DNA of 24,503 nt from Cloacibacterium caeni_C (GTDB taxonomy: Bacteria > Bacteroidota > Bacteroidia > Flavobacteriales > Weeksellaceae). Positions 1 through 8,382 of this stretch are shown here, piece by piece. The stretch spans positions 1 to 24,503 of the forward strand of contig DITA01000036.1 in NCBI GenBank assembly GCA_002422665.1, given 5' to 3'. Numbering within the stretch: the stretch's first letter is position 1; the number at the start of each line of letters is the position of its first letter. Position numbers and translations under genes: made by a program. A model generated the notes under the pieces. That model was not told the origin of the DNA. It worked only from the letters and a program-made list of their open reading frames with translations, and ran no database searches.

Positions 1-555
1 AATAAGTGATATTTACTTTTTTACCCACTAAATCTTGATATTTCTTTTCGAGTTCTATATTAGAATCTACATTAGAAATCCAATAAAATCTGGTTAAAAT
101 ACCATTATCGCCTTTCAAATAAAAAATAACGAAGCTATCTTTTTCTATTTTGGTGATTTCACCATTCATAAATTCCGCTGAATTTTCTTCTGAAGTAGAA
201 TCTTTTGCATATTCATCAGTAAGACCAGACTGGTCTACAAAATTGATAAAAGTATCTGCACATTCTGAAACCATTAGTATACCTAATTTCTCGCCCAATT
301 CTTCCATTTTAGCCTCATTCGAAATATCTTTTGACAAATCAATACCATATTCTTTTTTGATTTGATCTTTGTAAGGAGTTGATGCTTTTATAAAGCACAA
401 GCCTAATTGCATCTGCATCATTTCTTTAGATTTTTTCTCCAATTTTATTTCTCCAATGCATTTACAAGCATCTTGCGCTATTTTTTTCTTAAAATCTTCT
501 TGAGAATAAGAGAACAATGAAAAGATGGAAAAGAAAAGAATAATAAGTTTTTTCA
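1..555 (-). CDS. Hypothetical secreted protein, 3' end outside window
   Basis: The ATG lies at 553-555 on the minus strand and the frame stays open for 185 codons to the window edge, so the C-terminus is missing. The first ~19 residues (MKKLIILFFSIFSLFSYSQ) form a typical Sec signal peptide ending in S-Q. The mature part starts with a helical, cysteine-containing segment (DACKCIGEI around residues 29-37, then LCF and SEC further on). After residue ~128 comes a beta-rich stretch (GEITKIEKDSFVIFYLK) that reads like a small OB-type or lipocalin-like fold. I do not recognise the family and no catalytic motif is visible. Two or three cysteines in the exported part suggest disulfides. It is separated from the receptor gene upstream by a terminator, so it is probably its own transcription unit. 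Confidence 0.8.
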
Positions 556-628
556 TGGTTTTTAAAATGATTAATCCTTTGGTAAAAGTAACGAAATTTT
601 TCTTTTTTAATGGGCATTTTCTATAAAA

Positions 629-660
629 AAATCCCGAGAATAGATTTTTTCTCGGGATTT
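629..660 (-). terminator. Rho-independent terminator of the TonB receptor gene
   Basis: A 12-bp stem (AAATCCCGAGAA / TTCTCGGGATTT) with a short A/T loop lies 6 bp beyond the receptor stop codon. On the minus strand it is followed by a T-rich tract. Confidence 0.85.
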
Positions 661-665
661 AACAA

Positions 666-2459
666 TTATAATTTAAATTGATAGGTAAAACCTAAATGAA
701 ACCACGTTCCGGGCATTTCTACCAGAGAAGTTTCAGTGTATTTTACATTTGTAATGTTATTCACCAAAACGTAGATGTTAAATTGGTTTGCAGTGTAGTT
801 TAATTTATTGTCTAATAGATTATAACTTCCTAGAGAAACCCTATCATTATGTCTGTAAATCAGTTCATTCGAAAAATTTCCGAATTTATTTCTCAATTTG
901 GCTACCAACTGATGTTTTAAATTATCTAAAGAATATCTAGAAACAATATTGCTGGCTAATCTTTGATTATCTATATACGTATAACCTACAGAAGTTCCAA
1001 TCCATGAAGCGAACTGATAATCTGCTTCTAATTCTAAACCTTTGGTTTCAATTTTCCCGATGTTTTGTGCAGTCCAAGGTGAAGTTGGCGTTGCTTTTTG
1101 CCAATCGATAGCATTATCAGATTTTCTCCAAAATGCAGATGCTTTGAGCAAAGTTTTATTGGTTTTGAAAATATAACCGAACTCTCCTGTTAATGCTTCT
1201 TCGGCAACCAAATTCGCATTTCCTTGTTCTGAAGGACTTACGTAATACAAATCGGTGTAAGTAGGAATTCTATTCACTTTAGAAAAATTTCCAAAAAATT
1301 TAGAATTTCCATTGGTAAAACTTGCATCAATTCCTGGATAAAAATAGGTTTTATCATTGCTAAAACTCGTGAAAGAAATTCCCGGAGTAATATTTAGTTT
1401 TTCATTAAAAAACGACAGATGATGCTCTAGAAAAGCATTGGTAACGGTTCTTTCTCTGCTTCCTAATCGGTTACTTTCTAAAAATTCTTTTCTAACATCT
1501 ACTCCCAATCCTGTAATTCCGAGTTCTGATTTGTAATTTACATTCGCATCAATTCCTACATTATTTCCGATGTGCATATTTCTGTATGCTGCAGGATTAT
1601 TTCTGATGAATAAATACATATCTTGTGCTCTTCTCCAATACAAACGCGTTGCAAAACCTAGATTTTCGTTCACTTTTTTCTCTAGAGAAGCCGCCACTAA
1701 AGAAGTTTGCACTTCTTCATATTGATCTTTGAAAGCTGGTGAAGCATAAAAACCGTTGGCTCCGAACTTTTTTTCTTGAATTCCAGCTTGAAATTTCACA
1801 TTCCCGTTTTCTATGTCAAATTGATTTTGATACCAGATATTTTTAATTTTATAATCGGTATTGTATCGATAACCATTTGATTCTGTATTATTAACCTGAA
1901 TAAAATTTCTAAATTTTTCGCTGCCGAAATTTGCAGCAACACCGAAACCATGCGTAGAAAAATCCCCAACTTCACCATTAATCGTTAAATTGTTTTCTGC
2001 AGAAACTTTAGTTACAACATTTACCACACCTGCATAAGCTCCTTGTCCGTATCTTCTTGCAGCAGGACCTTTTAAGATTTCAATTTTTTCTACAGAAGCT
2101 AAATCAAACGGAAAATTCATGGTATTGTGACCAGTTTGCGCATCATTCATTCTCACGCCATTTATCAAAACCAAAACTTGTTCAAAAGAACTTCCTCTGA
2201 GAGAAATATCGGTCTGAACGCCATTTGCACCACGTTTTCTGATATCTGCACCTGTATAATAGGCAATTACTTCTTCAATGCTTTGAGCGGGACTATTCTG
2301 AATTTCAGATTTTGTAATAACTGTGATATTTACATTAGATTTTTTGAAAGGCATATTCACCAGTTTACCAGTTAATTCTACCTCATCAATTGTTCTTTCT
2401 TGCGCATGAACACTTACGAAAAGTGCCAACAGAGCTGCGCTTAAAATTGTTTTTTTCAT
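666..2459 (-). CDS. TonB-dependent outer-membrane receptor, BtuB-like size class
   Basis: The 597-residue protein starts with a signal peptide (about 1-19, ending HAQ). A TonB-box-like IDEVELTG follows at about 24-31. The plug domain spans roughly 40-155, with the usual LRGSSFEQVLVLINGVR and SVEKIEILKGPAARRYGQGAYAGVVNVVTK type motifs. The remainder is a beta-barrel ending in aromatic FTYQFKL. Proteins of this kind sit in the outer membrane and take up large substrates using TonB-ExbBD energy. The length (about 600 aa) is close to vitamin B12 receptors and shorter than most siderophore receptors, but the substrate cannot be fixed from sequence. No cobalamin riboswitch is visible upstream. It has its own -7 element at 2486-2493 and a terminator at 629-660, so it looks monocistronic. 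Confidence 0.9.
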   Translation of the reverse strand: MKKTILSAALLALFVSVHAQERTIDEVELTGKLVNMPFKKSNVNITVITKSEIQNSPAQSIEEVIAYYTGADIRKRGANGVQTDISLRGSSFEQVLVLINGVRMNDAQTGHNTMNFPFDLASVEKIEILKGPAARRYGQGAYAGVVNVVTKVSAENNLTINGEVGDFSTHGFGVAANFGSEKFRNFIQVNNTESNGYRYNTDYKIKNIWYQNQFDIENGNVKFQAGIQEKKFGANGFYASPAFKDQYEEVQTSLVAASLEKKVNENLGFATRLYWRRAQDMYLFIRNNPAAYRNMHIGNNVGIDANVNYKSELGITGLGVDVRKEFLESNRLGSRERTVTNAFLEHHLSFFNEKLNITPGISFTSFSNDKTYFYPGIDASFTNGNSKFFGNFSKVNRIPTYTDLYYVSPSEQGNANLVAEEALTGEFGYIFKTNKTLLKASAFWRKSDNAIDWQKATPTSPWTAQNIGKIETKGLELEADYQFASWIGTSVGYTYIDNQRLASNIVSRYSLDNLKHQLVAKLRNKFGNFSNELIYRHNDRVSLGSYNLLDNKLNYTANQFNIYVLVNNITNVKYTETSLVEMPGTWFHLGFTYQFKL

Positions 2460-2485
2460 ATTTTAATTTTTCATAAAAAATCGGC

Positions 2486-2493
2486 CAAATTTA
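2486..2493 (-). promoter_or_regulatory. Bacteroidota -7 promoter element for the TonB receptor
   Basis: TAAATTTG on the minus strand matches TAnnTTTG exactly, 27 bp upstream of the receptor ATG. No clear TTG is seen at -33. Confidence 0.55.
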
Positions 2494-2547
2494 TATGAAA
2501 AATTTAGAGTAAAAAAATTAAAATTCTTAAATTTTTTTACAAATAAA

Positions 2548-2576
2548 AAAGGACACAAAAAATATCTGTGTCCTTT
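2548..2576 (-). terminator. Intrinsic terminator upstream of the TonB receptor
   Basis: The stem AAAGGACACA / TGTGTCCTTT is followed on the minus strand by a T-rich run (TTTTTTATTTG). It lies upstream of the receptor gene, between it and the divergent uvrA. It must therefore end a separate short minus-strand transcript or act as an attenuator. See the small ORF at 2601-2651. Confidence 0.7.
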
Positions 2577-2600
2577 ATAGTTGCTAGATAAATACACTAG

Positions 2601-2651
2601 CTATCTCATTTTCATCAAATGTGTAATTAGGTGATTAATGAATTTTTTCAT
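2601..2651 (-). CDS. Possible 16-codon leader ORF
   Basis: On the minus strand an ATG at 2649-2651 opens a 16-residue frame, MKKFINHLITHLMKMR, stopping with TAG at 2601-2603. It is preceded by an A-rich stretch, which serves as a ribosome-binding context in Bacteroidota. It is followed by a small inverted repeat (GCTAG/CTAGC, 2583-2601) and then the terminator at 2548-2576. The arrangement of short ORF, alternative stem and terminator resembles a leader-peptide attenuator or a small RNA. With so few codons it may be chance. Confidence 0.3.
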   Translation of the reverse strand: MKKFINHLITHLMKMR

Positions 2652-2776
2652 AATTACTTTTTTTAATTACAATTTGAACTCTAAAAATTGCATTTTTTTG
2701 AATTTTCAAATTATTTCATGTTAAATTTTACAAGTTTTATCCATAATTCTCCTTTCAAAATTTGGTAATTTTTCCG

Positions 2777-2784
2777 TAATTTTG
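2777..2784 (+). promoter_or_regulatory. -7 promoter element for uvrA
   Basis: TAATTTTG matches TAnnTTTG exactly and lies 17 bp before the uvrA ATG, so the 5' leader would be about a dozen bases long. Confidence 0.6.
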
Positions 2785-2801
2785 CTCTTCTTCAATTCAT
2801 T

Positions 2802-5585
2802 ATGATTACAACTCAAGAAATCGATATCAAAAAACATCTTTTCGTAAAAAACGCACATCTTAATAATCTCAAAAACATAGATGTACTGATTCCGAAAAAC
2901 AAACTCATCGTAATTACTGGTGTTTCAGGAAGCGGAAAATCTTCGCTTGCTTTTGACACTATTTATGCGGAAGGACAAAGACGTTATGTAGAATCTTTGA
3001 GTTCTTACGCTCGTCAGTTTCTTGGTAAACTAGAAAAACCAAAAATTGATGACATCAAAGGTTTAGCGCCTTCTATTGCCATTCAGCAGAAGGTAATTTC
3101 TAGCAATCCTCGTTCTACTGTAGGAACTTCTACCGAAATTTATGATTACCTGAAACTCCTTTTTGCTAGAGTTGGCAGAACCTACTCTCCTATTTCTGGA
3201 GACGAAGTGAAAAAAGATTCGGTGACAGATGTGATAGATTATATCGAAAAAAATGAAGGAAAAACATTTCTTCTGAGAGCGCCGCTTCTTTTTGAAGTCA
3301 AAAAATTCAAAGAACAACTCAAAACATTAAAAGTTGCAGGTTTTACAAGATTAGAAATCAATGGAAACCTTGCGAATATTGAAGATTTAGAAAGTTTTGG
3401 TTTCGTTCCAGAAGAATCTATGAAAATTCATCTCGTGATTGACAGATTTTCTTATGACAATGACGAACATTTCCTTCAAAGATTGGCAGATTCTGTTCAG
3501 ATGGCGTTTTATGAAGGTCACGGAACTTGCTCTTTGAAAGAAGTTGAAACCGAAAACGTAAAAGAATTTTCTAATAAATTTGAATTGGATGGAATCACGT
3601 TTAACGAACCCAATGTTCATTTTTTCAGTTTTAATAATCCTTATGGCGCTTGTCCAGAATGTGAAGGTTACGGAAAAGTTATCGGCATAGATGAAGATTT
3701 AGTCATACCGAATAAAAATTTATCCGTTTTTGAAGATGCAGTTGCTTCTTGGAAAGGAGAATCTATGAGCGAATGGAAAAGAGATTTCATCAAAAAAGCA
3801 AAACATTTCCCTATTCATAAGCCTTATCATCAATTAACCAAAGAGCAGAAAAATTATCTTTGGAGAGGCGATAAAACCAAAAACTTCCCGAGCATTGATA
3901 ATTTTTTCAAAATGCTGGAAGAAAATTTGTACAAAATTCAGTACAGAGTCATGCTTTCCAGATACCGTGGAAAAACACTTTGTCCAACTTGTGAAGGAAA
4001 ACGTCTTCGTCCAGAAACAGAATATGTAAAAATTGATGGTCACGATATTCAATCGTTGGTAGAAATTCCTTTGGACGAATTGTTACCATTAATGAAAAAC
4101 CTGAAACTCAACCAACACGATGCGGAAATTGCCAAAAGATTAACCTACGAAATCAACACTCGTTTAGAATTTTTGAATAAAGTTGGTTTAGGATATTTGA
4201 CTTTAAATAGAACTTCTAACACGCTTTCTGGTGGAGAATCGCAGAGAATTAATCTCGCGACTTCGCTCGGTAGTTCTTTGGTGGGAAGTATTTATATTCT
4301 TGATGAACCAAGTATTGGTCTGCATTCACGAGATACCGAAAATTTAATTGAAGTTCTTAAAAATCTTCGTGATTTAGGAAATACGGTGATTGTGGTAGAA
4401 CATGATGAAGACGTGATGAAAGCTGCGGATTATATTATAGACATAGGTCCAGAAGCTGGATTTTTAGGCGGTGAATTGGTTTTTGCAGGAAATTTCAAGG
4501 AATTGAAAGATGCAGATACTTTGACTTCGAAATATTTAACGGGAAGATTAGAAATAGAAGTTCCTAAAACCAGAAGAAAACCGAAAGAATTCATCAAAAT
4601 AAAAGGAGCTAGACAAAATAATCTTAAAAACATAGATGTAGATGTTCCACTAGAAGTTCTCACCGTAATTTCGGGAGTTTCGGGCAGTGGAAAATCTACT
4701 TTAATGAAAGAAATTCTCACGAATGCCATTCAAATTGAATTAGGAATGGGCGGCAAAAAAGCAGATTACGATTCGGTGGAATTTCCTAAAAAAGTGATTC
4801 AAAATATAGAACTCATCGACCAAAACCCTATCGGAAAATCGTCTCGTTCTAATCCTGTCACTTATTTGAAGGCTTATGACGACATCAGAGACCTTTTTGC
4901 GAAGCAGAAATCTGCAAAAGTTCAAGGTTTGAAACCAAAGCATTTTTCTTTCAACGTAGATGGTGGAAGATGTGATGAATGCAAAGGAGAAGGTGTAATT
5001 ACGGTTTCTATGCAGTTTATGGCAGACATTGAGCTGGAATGCGAACATTGCCATGGAACCCGTTTCAAAGATGAAATTCTGGAAGTAAAATACGATGAAA
5101 AAAATATTTCTGATATTTTACACATGACTGTAGATGAAGCACTTGAATTTTTCTCTGAAAACCACGAAGAAAAAATTGTGACTAAGTTGAAACCTTTACA
5201 AGATGTAGGTTTAGGGTATTTGCAACTCGGTCAGAGTTCTTCTACGCTTTCTGGTGGTGAAGCTCAAAGGGTAAAACTGGCTTCGTTTTTGGTAAAAGGT
5301 GCTACAACAGAAAAAACCCTTTTCGTTTTCGATGAACCAAGTACAGGATTGCATTTTCATGATATTAATAAACTTTTGAAATCACTTCAGGCATTAATTG
5401 GTTTAGGACATTCTGTGATTGTCATTGAACATCAGCCAGATATTATTAAGTCTGCAGATTACATCATTGACATCGGTCCAGATGCTGGAAAACACGGTGG
5501 AGAAGTAGTTTTTGCAGGAACTCCAGAAGATTTGGCACAAGATAAATTCTCTAGAACAGCGAAATTTGTTGCTGAAAAATTATAA
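2802..5585 (+). CDS. uvrA: Excinuclease ABC subunit A (UvrA family)
   Basis: UvrA is the ATP-driven damage sensor of nucleotide excision repair; it loads UvrB on lesions. This 927-residue protein has two ABC ATPase halves: Walker A GVSGSGKS at 40-47 and again at 625-632, signature LSGGESQ at 475-481 and LSGGEAQ from 816, and DEPSIGLH and DEPSTGLH Walker B regions. A UvrB-binding-like insert lies between the first Walker A and residue ~280. The C-terminal zinc module is intact (C724, C727, C747, C750). The first zinc module is not: CPEC at 284-287 is present, but the upstream CxxC partner found in E. coli UvrA is missing (residues FELDGITF stand there). A further CPTC is at 394-397. This may be the second UvrA paralogue that some Bacteroidota carry rather than the canonical one. 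The next gene starts 4 bp after the stop. Confidence 0.93.
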   Translation: MITTQEIDIKKHLFVKNAHLNNLKNIDVLIPKNKLIVITGVSGSGKSSLAFDTIYAEGQRRYVESLSSYARQFLGKLEKPKIDDIKGLAPSIAIQQKVISSNPRSTVGTSTEIYDYLKLLFARVGRTYSPISGDEVKKDSVTDVIDYIEKNEGKTFLLRAPLLFEVKKFKEQLKTLKVAGFTRLEINGNLANIEDLESFGFVPEESMKIHLVIDRFSYDNDEHFLQRLADSVQMAFYEGHGTCSLKEVETENVKEFSNKFELDGITFNEPNVHFFSFNNPYGACPECEGYGKVIGIDEDLVIPNKNLSVFEDAVASWKGESMSEWKRDFIKKAKHFPIHKPYHQLTKEQKNYLWRGDKTKNFPSIDNFFKMLEENLYKIQYRVMLSRYRGKTLCPTCEGKRLRPETEYVKIDGHDIQSLVEIPLDELLPLMKNLKLNQHDAEIAKRLTYEINTRLEFLNKVGLGYLTLNRTSNTLSGGESQRINLATSLGSSLVGSIYILDEPSIGLHSRDTENLIEVLKNLRDLGNTVIVVEHDEDVMKAADYIIDIGPEAGFLGGELVFAGNFKELKDADTLTSKYLTGRLEIEVPKTRRKPKEFIKIKGARQNNLKNIDVDVPLEVLTVISGVSGSGKSTLMKEILTNAIQIELGMGGKKADYDSVEFPKKVIQNIELIDQNPIGKSSRSNPVTYLKAYDDIRDLFAKQKSAKVQGLKPKHFSFNVDGGRCDECKGEGVITVSMQFMADIELECEHCHGTRFKDEILEVKYDEKNISDILHMTVDEALEFFSENHEEKIVTKLKPLQDVGLGYLQLGQSSSTLSGGEAQRVKLASFLVKGATTEKTLFVFDEPSTGLHFHDINKLLKSLQALIGLGHSVIVIEHQPDIIKSADYIIDIGPDAGKHGGEVVFAGTPEDLAQDKFSRTAKFVAEKL

Positions 5586-5589
5586 TTGA

Positions 5590-6549
5590 ATGCCTATTCT
5601 TCCTTCCGAATATCAACCTAAAAAAATCTTCAGAAATGGAGATTTTTCTACGATTTACAGTGCTTTGTTTAGAAAAGTTGATGGTGTAACTCAACAAAGA
5701 GAAAGACTAGAACTTTCTGATGGCGATTTTCTGGATTTAGATTGGAGTTTTGCCCAAGAAAAAACAGACCGTTGTATTATTTTATTTCATGGTTTAGAAG
5801 GTAGCGCACAGAGACATTATATGTTGGGAGCAGCCAAAATTTTCAATGAAAACGGCTTTGATTGTTGTGCTGTAAATCACAGAGATTGTTCCGGAGAAAG
5901 CAATAAAGTTCATTATTCTTACCATTCTGGAAGAACCGATGATGTGCAAGAAGTGATAGAAAAGGTGCTTTCTAAAAACTATGAAAAAATCATTCTGAAA
6001 GGGTTTAGTCTTGGTGGAAATTTGTGTTTGAAATACGCTGGTGAAAGCAGAGACATTTCTGATAAAATAAAAGCGGTTATCGCTATTTCTACACCCATAG
6101 ATTTAAAAGGTTCTATGCAGAAATTAACCTCTAGAAGAAATCGTTTGTATGCCGATAATTTTCTGAAAACCTTGAAAACGAAAACGTTACTTAAATGCAA
6201 AAGATTTCCAGAATATTTATCCGCAGCAGAAATTAAAAATATTAAAAATTTAAAGCAATTTGATAATGTTTACACATCGAAAGTTAATGGTTTTACAGAT
6301 GCTTTTGATTATTATGAAAAATGCAGTTCCAAGCAGTTTTTAAAGAATATTAAAATTCCTACACTCCTTATCAATGCTAAAAATGACAGTTTTCTTTCTG
6401 AAAGTTGCTTTCCTAAAGAAGAAGCATTAGTCAACTCTTTTTTACATTTAGAGATTCCAGATTTTGGTGGACATGTAGGATTTATGGAAGAAAAGAATGC
6501 TTTTTACACTGAAAAAAGAGCATTAGAATTTGCATTGCAATATTTATAA
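5590..6549 (+). CDS. YheT-family alpha/beta hydrolase
   Basis: This 319-residue protein is of the AB-hydrolase-4 (YheT/EMB8) type. Visible landmarks are the oxyanion-side LFHGLEGS (about 64-71), the nucleophile elbow GFSLGGN with Ser140, an acidic residue in NAKNDSF (Asp266), and GGHVGF with His295. Together these give a complete Ser-Asp-His triad. There is no signal peptide, so it is probably cytoplasmic or peripheral. The natural substrate of the family is poorly defined; esterase or acylglycerol-lipase activity is the usual assumption. It starts 4 bp after uvrA with no room for a separate promoter, so the two are almost certainly co-transcribed, although a functional link to repair is not obvious. 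Confidence 0.88.
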   Translation: MPILPSEYQPKKIFRNGDFSTIYSALFRKVDGVTQQRERLELSDGDFLDLDWSFAQEKTDRCIILFHGLEGSAQRHYMLGAAKIFNENGFDCCAVNHRDCSGESNKVHYSYHSGRTDDVQEVIEKVLSKNYEKIILKGFSLGGNLCLKYAGESRDISDKIKAVIAISTPIDLKGSMQKLTSRRNRLYADNFLKTLKTKTLLKCKRFPEYLSAAEIKNIKNLKQFDNVYTSKVNGFTDAFDYYEKCSSKQFLKNIKIPTLLINAKNDSFLSESCFPKEEALVNSFLHLEIPDFGGHVGFMEEKNAFYTEKRALEFALQYL

Positions 6550-6702
6550 ACAAAAAAATTGTGCAGAACATGTGAATATTAACATTCCGTTAATATACTG
6601 ATTTAGAATAATTTGTAATTTTAATTCAGGAAAATAAAAGTTATGCATTTTTCTGTATCCAATTCACTCGAAATCATCATTAAATTTGAGATAAAAATTT
6701 AA

Positions 6703-6731
6703 GGGAAGCATCGTCGGCTTTCCTTTTCTTT
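6703..6731 (+). terminator. Terminator-like hairpin
   Basis: The stem GGGAAGC / GCTTTCC (one G-U pair) with loop ATCGTCG is followed by TTTTCTTTT. It lies 154 bp past the hydrolase stop, so it may end the uvrA operon or an unannotated small RNA. Confidence 0.5.
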
Positions 6732-6769
6732 TGGCTTTTAACTAAAAAAATGAGATGTCTTTATCTACT

Positions 6770-6803
6770 GAACCTGCTTCTAAAGAGTGGGTTCTTTTAT
6801 TTT
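6770..6803 (+). terminator. Second terminator-like hairpin
   Basis: GAACC / GGTTC arms (extended by G-U pairs) are followed by TTTTATTTTTG. It lies about 45 bp after the previous hairpin and is probably a back-up terminator. Confidence 0.4.
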
Positions 6804-6820
6804 TGTCTTCTTTAAATTTC

Positions 6821-6870
6821 GGCTAAAGCCCTATAAATTATTAATTAAAAAAGCGGACTTTAGTCCGCTC
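6821..6870. repeat. REP-like double hairpin (GGCTAAAGCC ... GCGGACTTTAGTCCGC)
   Basis: GGCTAAAGCC at 6821-6830 and an 8-2-8 palindrome at 6852-6869 share the core CTTTAG/CTAAAG and are followed by TCCTATTGA. I recall this type of paired palindrome as a common intergenic repeat in Chryseobacterium-like genomes. Only one copy is in this window. Confidence 0.55.
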
Positions 6871-6932
6871 CTATTGATAAAAATCAATGTTTTTATTGAA
6901 TATATTTTCTTACTTTTAAATTCATAAATTTT

Positions 6933-7004
6933 GGCCTCATAGTTCAATGGATAGAATAGAAGTTTCCTAAACTTTAGATACAGGTTCGATTCCTGTTGAG
7001 GCTA
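6933..7004 (+). tRNA. tRNA-Arg (anticodon CCT)
   Basis: The cloverleaf folds by eye: acceptor GGCCTCA / TGAGGCT, D stem GTTC / GAAT, anticodon stem GAAGT / ACTTT with loop TTCCTAA (anticodon CCT at 6966-6968), and T arm ACAGG-TTCGATT-CCTGT. The discriminator is A and CCA is not encoded. It reads AGG codons. A T-run follows directly and can act as terminator. Confidence 0.9.
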
Positions 7005-7011
7005 CTTTTTG

Positions 7012-7043
7012 AATGGGAGAATGGGAGAATGGGAGAATGGTAG
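7012..7043. repeat. 8-bp tandem repeat (AATGGGAG)n
   Basis: Three perfect copies of AATGGGAG and one AATGGTAG follow the tRNA gene. This is a simple-sequence tract and could vary in copy number. Confidence 0.8.
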
Positions 7044-7086
7044 AATTGGGGAATTATAGAAAATAAAAATTTTTAAAAAAAAATTA

Positions 7087-7118
7087 GCTCTACAATTCTA
7101 TCGCTCTACAATTCTATA
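7087..7118. repeat. 16-bp tandem duplication beside the M28 gene stop
   Basis: GCTCTACAATTCTATC is followed directly by GCTCTACAATTCTATA. Its core TAGAATTG also occurs inverted at about 7041-7048, so the 3' flank could fold into a hairpin. Confidence 0.75.
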
Positions 7119-7119
7119 A

Positions 7120-8133
7120 CTACTTTTTATCTACCACAATTCTCTCCTTGCGATTGGCTAATTCCCAAGCGGTTGCAAAAACGAGTTGTGCTCTTTTTTG
7201 AAGTAATGGATAATCTATTTTCTCCGGATCATCTGTTGGTTGATGATAATCTTCGTGAATGCCATCAAAGAAGAACGCCACAGGAATTCCGTGTTTTGCA
7301 AAGTTATAATGGTCACTTCTGTAGTATAATCTCATTGGGTCATTCGGATCATCATATTTATAGTTGAGTTCTAGATTTTGAGTCGCTTTATTGGCTGCTA
7401 CATTTATTTTTTTTAATTCAGTAGAAAGCATATCAGAACCGATGACGTAGACATAGTTTTTGCCTTCGTTTTCTTTATCACTTCTACCAATCATGTCGAT
7501 ATTTAGGTTTGCCACAGTGTTCTTTAAATCAAATACTGGATTCTCGGAATAATATTTAGAACCCAATAAGCCGTGTTCTTCCCCAGTTACATGTAAGAAA
7601 AGAATGGAACGTTTCGGACCTTTTCCTGCTTTCTTGGCTTGTTGGAATGCTTCTGCGATTTCCATTACCGCAACTGTTCCACTTCCGTCGTCATCTGCTC
7701 CATTGTACACTACTCCATTATTGGTTCCAACGTGGTCATAATGTGCAGAAATCACGATGATTTCCTCAGGTCTTTCTGTTCCTTCTATAAATGCCAGTAT
7801 ATTTTCTGAGTCAGGAAGCTCTCCTCTTCTGCTTTTTAGTGCTTCTTTTGGGACTTTTTGATAATAACTTCCCAATGCTTTTGGATAAGAAACGCCTAAG
7901 TTTTTATAGTAATCTATCATGTAAACGCCTGCTTTTTTTTGACCTTCAGAGCCGGTTTGTCTGCCTTCCATCTCGTCTGAAGCAATGACCATGAGGTTTT
8001 TCTTTAGTTCATCTGCCTTAATGGATTCATAGGCGGTTTTAAAAGCTTTTCCTTCGTAGGATAGATTATTAGAAGCACAACTGTAGAATACCAGTGATGC
8101 TACTATTGGAACAAAAATTCTTGTCAATTTCAT
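7120..8133 (-). CDS. M28-family zinc peptidase, predicted lipoprotein
   Basis: I chose the ATG at 8131-8133, giving 337 residues. The frame is open upstream to 8301, but the 56 extra residues look like translated intergenic DNA and would bury the signal peptide. From this start the N-terminus is MKLTRIFVPIVASLVFYSC, a lipoprotein signal with acylated Cys19. The M28 catalytic set is complete: His131 in SAHYDH, Asp148 in GADDDGSG, Glu185/Glu186 in GEEHG, Asp213 in NIDMIG and His297 in DYHQPTDD. These hold two zinc ions, and the enzyme should remove N-terminal residues from peptides in the periplasm or at the outer membrane. Possible roles are nutrient peptide breakdown or glutaminyl-cyclase-like chemistry. 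The aminopeptidase reading is favoured by the intact GEE motif. Confidence 0.9.
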   Translation of the reverse strand: MKLTRIFVPIVASLVFYSCASNNLSYEGKAFKTAYESIKADELKKNLMVIASDEMEGRQTGSEGQKKAGVYMIDYYKNLGVSYPKALGSYYQKVPKEALKSRRGELPDSENILAFIEGTERPEEIIVISAHYDHVGTNNGVVYNGADDDGSGTVAVMEIAEAFQQAKKAGKGPKRSILFLHVTGEEHGLLGSKYYSENPVFDLKNTVANLNIDMIGRSDKENEGKNYVYVIGSDMLSTELKKINVAANKATQNLELNYKYDDPNDPMRLYYRSDHYNFAKHGIPVAFFFDGIHEDYHQPTDDPEKIDYPLLQKRAQLVFATAWELANRKERIVVDKK

Positions 8134-8301
8134 TTTTTTATCATTTTTAATGAAGTAAAAATAGTTTTTTTTAGGAAATAAATGTCTAAAACCCTTACAA
8201 AAGCTAAGATTAATCTTTGTTTTTCTGTATTTCTTAGTGATTTGATAATAGACTATCCCCTTCTTTTGAGATGAAGAAGATATAAGATTTACATTCTTCA
8301 T

Positions 8302-8382
8302 CAGTACCTTTGCTATACTTTAACTATACTACAACTATACTATAACATAGCAGTTATGTTGGGATTCTTTGGTAAAGTGTAG
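8302..8382. repeat. 11-bp-phased inverted repeat, locus 1
   Basis: CTATACT starts at 8313, 8324 and 8335, exactly 11 bp apart. The flanking units at 8302 and 8346 keep the phase with looser sequence. At the centre AACATA/TATGTT form a hairpin (8344-8360). The outer left arm CTATACTTTAAC (8313-8324) pairs 10/12 with the right arm GGTAAAGTGTAG (8371-8382). No coding frame fits an 11-bp period. Same layout as loci at 17611 and 20751. Confidence 0.7.

Noticed and set aside
2460..2800. Cobalamin riboswitch upstream of the BtuB-sized receptor
   Set aside because: No B12-box-like conserved core is visible; only a short ORF, small stems and a terminator.
4430..5125. Minus-strand open frames inside uvrA
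   Set aside because: They are antisense shadows of a well-supported plus-strand gene.
8134..8301. Upstream in-frame extension of the M28 peptidase
   Set aside because: It would put 56 non-conserved, basic residues in front of a clear lipoprotein signal peptide.
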